64,000 nucleotides of DNA from Neoscytalidium dimidiatum (Eukaryota; Ascomycota; Dothideomycetes; Botryosphaeriales; Botryosphaeriaceae): assembly GCA_037367355.1 (NCBI GenBank), contig CM074695.1, forward strand, positions 3,658,001 through 3,722,000. The letters run 5' to 3'. Positions 57,101 to 64,000 of the stretch are shown here, one piece after another. The notes under the pieces were generated by a model. That model was given only the letters and a program-made list of their open reading frames with translations. It was not told the origin of the DNA and did not search any database. Both the position numbers and the translations under genes were made by a program. The first letter of the stretch is position 1. The number at the start of each line of letters is the position of its first letter.

Positions 57101-60100
57101 CTCGTTCCTGCGAAGGGATGGAGCGGTGATCGGAGAGCTTTCAAGCGATGACTTGACCATGCCGGAGCAGACCGGATGAGCGCCAATCTCGAGCCAGGCA
57201 GTCTTCTCATCGAAGACCTTCTCCTCCTCACCCGTAGACAGGGCAGACCAGAAGTTGACGGTCTCACGGGCATGCCTCGCGAGATACTCGGGGCCAATGA
57301 CACCGCTCTCGCGGATAACGTCCCCATTGAGAGGCGACAAGACCGGGACAGTCGGCTTGTGGAAAGTGACGGAAGAGGCCACATTCTTGAATGACTCAAG
57401 GATAGGCTCGACCTGAGCAGAGTGGAACGCGAAGGGAACTTTCAGCTTGGTAGCCTTGAGTCCTTGTGCACCAAGCGTCTCGTTAGCGGCGTCAACAACC
57501 TCAGTCGTGCCGCAGAGAACAGTCTCCTCGGGGCCATTGACGCAAGCAATTTCCGTCATCTTAGAACCGAGGACGTTGGAGATGGACTCAACGCTGCCCT
57601 TCACAGCAAGCATGCCGTGAGTATATTCAGTGCAGTCAGCAACAAGGAGTTGCGCCCTGCGGCCAACCAGGAGGACCATATCGGCGGCGGAAAGGACGCC
57701 AGCGACGTGCAATGCAGCGTACTCGCCAAGGCTGTGACCAATGACAGCGGCAGGCTTGACACCCCAGGCAGACCACATGCGTGCAAGAGCAACCTGGATG
57801 CAAGACATGCCAAGTTGCACGACCACAGGGGATAGTGTCGCGACGTCAGTGCCATCCAGCAGAGGAATGAACGACGGCAGCCCCTGGATACGGGCAAGGT
57901 TATCGAGTTGGTCAATATCAACCTTGAATGATGGCAAATTCTGGTACAGCTTCTGTCCCAAAGCTGTGTACTGAGAGCCCTGGCCAGTGAAGGCAAATGC
58001 GGTCTTGGTGGCGACCATGGCAATGGGGCTGTAGGTGTCCTTGAGCTGGGCTTTCAGCGCGTCTTTGACCTTAGCCATTTCAGAGACGGAAACAGCTACG
58101 CGGTAGTTGTGCTGAATGCGACGGGCAGTCGTAGTGTAGGACAGGCTTGGCAGAGTAGTATCGGGGTTCTCGCCGAGGTAATCGATGAGGTTTTGGATGT
58201 TTCTCTTCAACGAAGCAATGGAACGCGCCGAGACTGTGACGATCTGGGAGCCACGGGGATCCTGGACGGTCGGGGCCTCCTTCAGAGGACCGTCCTCGAG
58301 GATTATAGCGGTGTTTCCACCAGCAGCGCTGAAGTTGTTGAGGAAGACCCTCCTTGGCTCTGCACCCTTTCTGGGCCAAGCGACCTGCTTCTGCTCAATA
58401 TGGACGTTGCGCTGGAGCAGATCCTTGGGGAAAGTCTTGTTCATGACGCCCTTAATACCAACGTTGGCGGGAATGGCGTTCTTCTGCATCATCAACATGA
58501 CCTTGATCAAGGAATTGATGCCAGAGGCAGCCTCTCCGTGGCCAATATTTGCCTTGATGGCGCCCAAGTGAAGGGTCTCCTCGGGCTTACGTTGGCGATG
58601 GCGAGGGGCAAAGACGTTGGTGACCGAAGTCATCTCAATCCCGTCTCCGGCTTGAGTACCGGTACCGTGCATCTCAACGTAGCTAACATCGTGTGCATCA
58701 ACGCCAGCGTTGGCAAGGACCTTCTTGTAAAGGAACTCTTGGGCGCCAGCGTGCGGGTGTGTAATGGAAACAGCCTCAGCCGAATGGTTAGTGGCAGCTC
58801 CCAAAATGCATCCAAGGATGTTGTCCTTGTCGGCAATGGCGTCTTCGTAGCGCTTGAGAATGACGGTACCGCAGCCATCGCCACGGCAGTAGCCATCGGC
58901 GTCATTGTCGTAGGTCTTGCAGGAACCAGTCTTGGAGAGGAACTGGCCCTTGCTCAGACCGGCGAAAATGTCGGGGTTGGTGAGGACATTCAGGCCACCA
59001 GCGCAAGCGGTATCGCAATCGCCGGCCCACAGCGAGGTGCAGGCAAGCTGGATGGCAGCCAAACTAGACGAGCAGGCGGTGTCGATGCTGTACGACGGGC
59101 CGGAGAACTTGAAGTAATAATTAATGCGTCCGGGAGCGAACGCACGGACACCTCCAGTGATAAAGTAGGTGTCCACATTCTCGGCCGCGTTAATCTCACG
59201 CCAGTCATCAGAAGTCTGACCGTAGAAAGTGCCAATACGGTGAAGCTTGGTGGAGGGAGTCCGGTTGGGCACGTAGCCCGACATTTCCAAGGCTTCATAG
59301 GCGGTGGTCAAGGCGAGACGACCCATGGGATCGGTCTGGGCAGCCTCGCGGGGAGACATGTTGAAGAAGCGCGGGTCGAAGAGACCGGGCTCATCGATGA
59401 AGCAGCCGTAGGGCGTGTGGCTCTTGTTCTTGCCCTTGCCGGAGGGGTCGCAGTGAGCCTGGGCATCGAAGCGGTCGGACGGGATTTCGCGATGGACGTC
59501 CAGGCCGGCCTCGAGGAGCTCCCAGAGCTTCTCAGCACTGGCAGCGCCGGGGAATCTGCCCGACATACCCACGATGGCGACCTTGTCGTTCTGCGTGCGG
59601 CCCGTGCCGCTCTCGACGGGCCGGGCCCAGGAGGTGTGGTCGCGGCCAGTGATGGCGGTCTGGCCACCAGCCCTAAGCGCCGAAACGAGGCTGTTGGCAA
59701 CGTTGGTGGCACCGACCGCCATGACCGAGCACTCCGATTTGCTGAATGCCGCTACCTGCGAAACCACCTCTTCCAGCAGCCGGTCCCATCGCACGGGTTC
59801 CTGCAGGATCTCGCCCAGCGCGAGCTGGAAAAGTTCCAGGGTGGTCGTGGCGCTGTGACACTGGCCAGTCACCGACGAGTGTACAAGGCAACCGGGACGG
59901 TAATGCGAAAGGAACTCGCGTGACTCGGCGTCAAGGATGTTGTCGATGTCGGCCTGGCTGTGGAGGTGAGCTGCGTGGTACGGCGCGAACACAGGGATTG
60001 GCACGCGAGTGTTGTTCTTCACGGCTTCCGTCTCGGCGAAGAAACGCCTGGTGGTCGCGGGCGGTCCGCTGATAGTGATGGCCATCACGCTGACGGCGCT

Positions 60101-60749
60101 GACCCATGCCTGATTCGAGAGTGCGATGCCCTTCTCCTGGTGGAAGTCGGCGAGAGCCACCTTCGCCGACTCTTCAGAAATACCCGCCACAATAGTCGAC
60201 CAGCTCTGGGGCTCTTCTTCGCTGCGCTCCAAGACATCCTTGGCAGATCCCACCACCGCTCCAGTCCTGAAGGCGATGCGGACGGCTTCGACCGCAACGG
60301 GCAGGAGGTCGTTGAGTGTCTTTGCTGACGCAACGGCAGCGGCAGCGAGAAGACCGGTGCACAGGCCAAGAGCGCGAGTGTTGGCGAGGTTTGGGAGCTC
60401 TGAAGGGTTCTCACCAAAGTACCTGTTTGGTCAGCACAGTCAGCATCTAATTAGCGGGGGGTTTCTCTTACCCTATGTAGTGAGACAGTTGTGCCAGAGT
60501 GACGAGAGAGCTCTCAATCTGAGGGATTCTCAAGCCCTTCTCGTAGTAGGCCTCGATCAGCGATGAGATCGATAGGAAGTCCGGTATGCTTTCCCTTTGT
60601 GACCGGGGTAGGTGTTTGATTTCGTTTCTAAGAGTTACGCTTGCGCGCTCCAAGAAGGTGGAAAGCAGAGCATTGTCTTTGCGGAGCACAGCCTTCCGCA
60701 GTAGCGGGTACTGGTCTGCCGTCTGGTCGCCGAAGATAAGGATGTTCAT
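54145..60749 (-). CDS. PKS1: Non-reducing polyketide synthase, DHN-melanin type (SAT-KS-AT-PT-ACP-ACP-TE)
   Basis: Three exons, 60749-60472, 60422-54248 and 54189-54145, give 2165 residues, the usual size. The introns are 49 and 58 nt (GTAAGA/ACAG, GTAAGT/ACAG); the last exon is 15 codons including the stop and encodes AEKLGELIREGMGL. The start MNILIFGDQTADQYPLLRK matches melanin synthases. The SAT domain has Cys114 in GLCTG. KS begins about residue 372 with Cys543 in DTACSSS. AT has Ser990 in GHSLGEY. PT has His1318 and Asp1509. Two ACPs carry Ser1686 (GVDSLMS) and Ser1819 (GMDSLMS). TE has Ser1991 (GWSAGG) and His2143. All catalytic residues are intact. The family condenses malonyl units into tetrahydroxynaphthalene or its heptaketide precursor. 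A conidial pigment of the YWA1 type is the main alternative. Confidence 0.95.
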
Positions 60750-60765
60750 GATTGTAGACCTTGGA

Positions 60766-60780
60766 TTAGGGTTAGGGTAG
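60766..60780. repeat. Telomere-like TTAGGG repeat in the PKS 5' leader
   Basis: The + strand reads TTAGGGTTAGGGTAG. It starts 17 bases upstream of the PKS ATG at 60749, so on the coding strand the leader contains CTACCCTAACCCTAA. This is two full copies of the standard fungal telomere unit plus a partial one. Confidence 0.8.
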
Positions 60781-62229
60781 AGGTCTTTCAGGCGAAGTGT
60801 CGTTATAAAGCTGCGACGATGGTTGATGGAAGCTGGCCCTGTCAAGTGTGGCTGGGCAGGAGAAGAAGAGGATTGGGTGATCAGTCGGTCATAGGAAGAA
60901 AGGACTGATCCTCTAAAGGAAGGGTATTAGGAATGGAAGTGGGAAGTAAATGGCGAGGTTGTCTATGGAGCCACTCAAGGGCGCTGAAGCATGTTCTTAA
61001 GTATGGTGGATCGGAAGAGCTTGGCTTTAATATTTGGGCGGGTCAATGGAAATCTTGATCAGTAAGAAAGTGAGCTTGGGTTGTAGCCTGTGGCGATGAC
61101 ACGGCTAGTCCGTCCGGCGGCCAGTGGCATCAAGGATGCCGGAGACGCACAGTCAGGACCTTGACGTGAGGAACGGTAGGTCTGCCGCAGCATCCTCCTG
61201 GTTGGTGCGAAACTAGGATGGTGGCGTGCATTGCTGGTAAGCAATGTCACTATTGTTAGCATCCTGAGATCAGACTGGTAGAGGCTGGAGGTGAAGGTGC
61301 CGTCACGACCTCTCGGACATTGACAGGGGGTACGGCTCTCCTCCCTCCGGGTCCTAACGATGTCCCACCGTCTGTGCTGTCAGCCAGCGTTCCAAAACAG
61401 ACAGAGGTGTTCGGTTGCAGCTCTATCCTAGCTCTTGCAGGCATTGGATGCATGGCAAATCCAAGATCGAACTCCGTCGAGCGGTCCATGGGCTGGCGAG
61501 CCCAGTTGCGCCGCTGTACGTTGTTTTCGTGCAAAGTACCCGGCAGACCACGCCGTCACACGTGCAAACGCACGGCGAGGCAGCTGCTGGCGACGTCAAC
61601 GGCTGATGACCAGCGGGAGCAGAGCAGCAGATTGCTGCCGCGCATGACGATTGAGCAGGCCATGTCTCTGAGGGTGGTGCAGCAGCAGCAGTCGCAGGCA
61701 TCCCCGGCACCGCAACCGGGAACACGCATCAACCCGCACGGCCGGGAAAGCTTGCAGTATCCTACGCAGCAGCGATAGCGGTACGCAGCCCTGCTCCTGC
61801 GGCGGCAACGGTGGACGGGGAGTCGAGGCCGTATCGCGGACTTGTGGAGCGGCGGGCGGTAGATCTCGCGGCGTAGGAAGCAGGCCGATGGCATGAGCCC
61901 TGCACGCCTCCAAGAGCCGCAGGCTGACCTCCAGCGCGGGTCCGCGCCGAATGGGTGAGGTGAGGTTCCCGAATAGACATAGCCCCGGGCCGCAGGCATG
62001 GATCATCGGGAGGCTGGGCTGGCGGCGCCTTGTACGGAGCGAGGGGAGCGAGGCTTGGGCGCAGAAGACTAAGCGAGACACTGGCGGCGGCTGCACAGCT
62101 GCTCACGTCGTCATAGCCACCCCGGCCTGCAGTTTGGCACGTCCTCAGGCGCCGACCCCTGGCCGCCAATCCTCCGGCTTTTGGGGGCAGATCACCACCG
62201 GCATGGCTTGCGGCAACCTCCCCAGACTC

Positions 62230-62282
62230 ACTGACTGACTGACTGACTGACTGACTGACTGACTGACTGATTGACTGACTGA
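62230..62282. repeat. (ACTG)n tetranucleotide microsatellite
   Basis: About 13 copies of ACTG over 53 bases, with a single substitution at 62271. On the minus strand it reads in one frame as repeated SQSV, which creates artefactual open frames. Confidence 0.92.
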
Positions 62283-63166
62283 CCGCACTGCGACGCCCGG
62301 GTCGTGATCGTGCGCCGGGACATAGTCTCGACAGTACGCTATCCTCGTCCGGACTCCGGCAGCGGAGGCGGCCGGACGGCGCCACGGCGATCGATCTGGC
62401 AGCATATAAACGCATCGCGCGCGCTGCGCACTCGCGCTCGCCGGCGCCGGCGGCGGCCGCTGCCACGAAATGGACGCACTGCGGGGCCCACGGCGGTGTC
62501 GTGAGCGCGCTGCCCTAGCCCCCAATCAGCGAGTAGTGATACACAACTCCGGCTCTGAAACGGTTGCGCTGGCAGGCAGAGTCAGACGCTTGGAGCTCCC
62601 GTACCTATTTGGGGCGCTGTTAAGGTGGCCGCCGTGGCTGCTGGGGAAGCCGACTCGCTCGCTCGAATGGGAGCAGGAGCAGGGCGCGCTGCATGGGCGC
62701 TAGACGGAGGCCGTTTCTAGACCGCAGGACGAATACGAAGGGTCCAGCTGTCGACCACTCGTCCGGAAGCGTCTCCCCAGAGCAGAGGCCGACGGTGGGC
62801 AGGCGGGCGTGGGTACCGGTGTTTCGTCGCCACCTGCTGGCCGTTTCGAGCAGCAGGATGCGGCGCCATCACGGGAGGCAGCGAGGTTGAATGCACGAGA
62901 GAGGAACACGGCGAGGCAGGGCAGCAGCCGGCGATCTCTGTGTTGTCGTCCAGCGCACTCCCAAAGAGGCAGTCTTAGCGAGCAGCCGGGACCCCATTGT
63001 CCGACACGCCGCGTCCCGCCGCCTCGAGCTCCTCCACGCTCACCTCTCACCTCTCACAGCCTCTTTGAAGGCGCGTCTGCCGCTGCCGCCCTCCACCAGC
63101 GCCCATGGCCCTCCTCCGCCGCGCTCGCTTAGGCAGCCCCAGCGCCCCCCCCTTCCCCAACCGCCG

Positions 63167-63190
63167 GCCAGCCAGCCAGCCAGCCAGCCA
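63167..63190. repeat. (GCCA)6 tandem repeat
   Basis: Six perfect copies of GCCA, followed 10 bases later by the 7-bp array. Confidence 0.88.
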
Positions 63191-63200
63191 GTCCAGGGCT

Positions 63201-63234
63201 GCGTGCAGCGTGCAGCGTGCAGCGTGCAGCGTGC
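63201..63234. repeat. 7-bp tandem repeat GCGTGCA, 4.9 copies
   Basis: Perfect tandem copies of GCGTGCA over 34 bases. The unit is not a multiple of three, so copy number changes would shift any reading frame across it, which argues that this is non-coding. Confidence 0.88.
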
Positions 63235-63286
63235 TCACCTCCGCCGACTCTCCCGCCGCGCGCCTCCGATTGTGACCGTGACTGCG

Positions 63287-63310
63287 ACTGCCACTGCCAC
63301 TGCCACTGCC
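63287..63310. repeat. (ACTGCC)4 tandem repeat
   Basis: Four perfect hexamer copies. This is the fourth short array in 1.1 kb upstream of the PKS. Confidence 0.85.
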
Positions 63311-64000
63311 CGTGACACCGCCGTCGCCGTCACTGCCCGCCGTACGAACGCCTGCCGTGCATACTATCACTCAGGCGCGCTTGAAGATTGCTCCTCCGCA
63401 ATTTAGCTGCTAGGCCTAAGGCCGCCTCCGGGTGTGCGGCGCCACACTGCCTCAAGACATGCCCAAGAGCTGACGGATCGGCGCATCCGTCCGTGCCAAG
63501 CTGACCACATCATGTAGGCACCAGCCCGTCACCGCATCGCCGGACTCTGTTAAGGCTGTGACCTGTGAGCCTCCAATTGTGACCGATCCCTATCTTTTCC
63601 TCGCTCTCGGCTGACTGAGGGCTGGCTAGCTTCTCTCGGATGCTTCGAGGGATCTGCGGCTTTGTCGCCATCCTGAGCCTCGCGGACGAAAACCGCTCTA
63701 CTGTCTCCAAACCACCACCCTCAGTACCGGAACTGTCTCTCTTGAGTCATCTCAGTCTTGCAGCCGCCATATTTTTCATCTCGGAGTTGATTTAATCACT
63801 TTCACGTCAGGCCACTTTCAGATGCCAGCCGCTCCGTCTCCGTCATGCCAGTCTTTCCATCTGGAGGAAGCCGCATCCTTCGTCGGGGGGCCGAGTATCA
63901 ATCTCCAACTGCCGGACCGTGGGACGTCTCTATCGCCTTTCACGTGTCCGACGGTACAATCCGACGTCTGTTTACCGGAATCTGCACCAGCCGAGTCCTG

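Larger units (their letters stand above)
60750..64000. other. Repeat-rich upstream region of the PKS to the window edge
   Basis: 3.25 kb without a firm gene. It contains the telomere-like repeat at 60766-60780, tetranucleotide arrays at 62230-62282 and 63167-63190, a 7-bp array at 63201-63234 and a 6-bp array at 63287-63310. 61300-62500 has long frames on both strands driven by GC content and repeats. A frame from the ATG at 63822 is open to the right edge (59 codons) and could be the start of a divergent gene, but has no recognisable domain. Confidence 0.45.

Noticed and set aside
58109..59923. 604-codon open frame on the + strand opposite the PKS
   Set aside because: It is antisense to the KS and AT coding region, has no domain, and arises from codon bias of the PKS gene. 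The same applies to the long frames at 54476-55444 and 56474-57151.
62145..62525. Minus-strand frame with repeated SQSV residues
   Set aside because: The repeat is the translation of the (ACTG)n microsatellite; nothing else in the frame looks coding.
1..64000. tRNA, rRNA genes, CRISPR arrays or complete transposons
   Set aside because: I saw no B-box-like GGTTCGANTCC with a matching cloverleaf, no rRNA core sequence, no spaced direct-repeat array and no transposase or reverse-transcriptase motif; a covariance or repeat-library search would be decisive.

Overview
The window is nuclear DNA from a filamentous ascomycete (Pezizomycotina). Its genes carry short GT-AG introns, nearly all about 49-62 nt with a CTAAC-like branch site near the acceptor. 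Exons keep conserved ascomycete protein signatures, and a complete DHN-melanin-type non-reducing polyketide synthase is present. A Dothideomycete is my best guess from the look of the proteins, but this is an inference only. I rebuilt the gene models by hand from splice signals, reading frame and family motifs. Exon joins are given in each entry because the coordinate fields hold only outer bounds.

Layout, left to right. 1-3539 (-): RecQ/Sgs1 helicase, cut by the window edge. 4035-5714 (+): PLP-dependent decarboxylase. 6074-7251 (-): secreted intradiol ring-cleavage dioxygenase. Then a 4.5 kb stretch with no gene I can support. 11749-14551 (-): DNA ligase I. 14898-15603 (-): Mog1. 16461-17172 (-): Bud20-type zinc finger split by an unusually long intron. 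18003-20686 (+): mitochondrial aconitase. 21369-22760 (+): COG5. 24200-26152 (+): Vts1. 29054-30616 (+): GPI-anchored GH16 glucanase. 31734-33956 (-): GGA adaptor. 34357-35526 (+): Tsr3. 35658-36560 (-): Swc6/Vps71. 36901-37624 (+): decayed acyl-protein-thioesterase-like pseudogene. 37915-39402 (-): proteasome ATPase Rpt3. 41668-44757 (+): Swi1-type ARID protein. 46017-47126 (-): RING protein. 47312-49137 (+): HAD/'Swiss Army Knife RNA repair'-like protein with an RGG tail. 51844-52760 (-): prefoldin subunit 3 in six exons. 54145-60749 (-): 2165-residue melanin-type PKS. The last 3.2 kb is upstream, repeat-rich DNA, with a possible partial ORF running off the right edge.

Most genes are unrelated housekeeping functions: DNA replication and repair, ribosome biogenesis, Golgi traffic, chromatin and the proteasome. 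They look like ordinary fungal gene order, not an operon-like system. The only specialised-metabolism element is the PKS. No reductase, dehydratase or Cmr1-type regulator of the melanin pathway lies inside the window, so any cluster would have to continue to the right.

I found no convincing undescribed multi-gene system. The points most worth a second look are: the thioesterase pseudogene with a lost catalytic Asp and two frameshifts; the BUD20 long intron; a GC-AG intron in VTS1; a 34-bp inverted repeat behind aconitase; a telomere-like repeat just before the PKS start codon; a strong G-quadruplex motif; and the poorly characterised HAD/RGG protein paired head-to-head with a RING protein.
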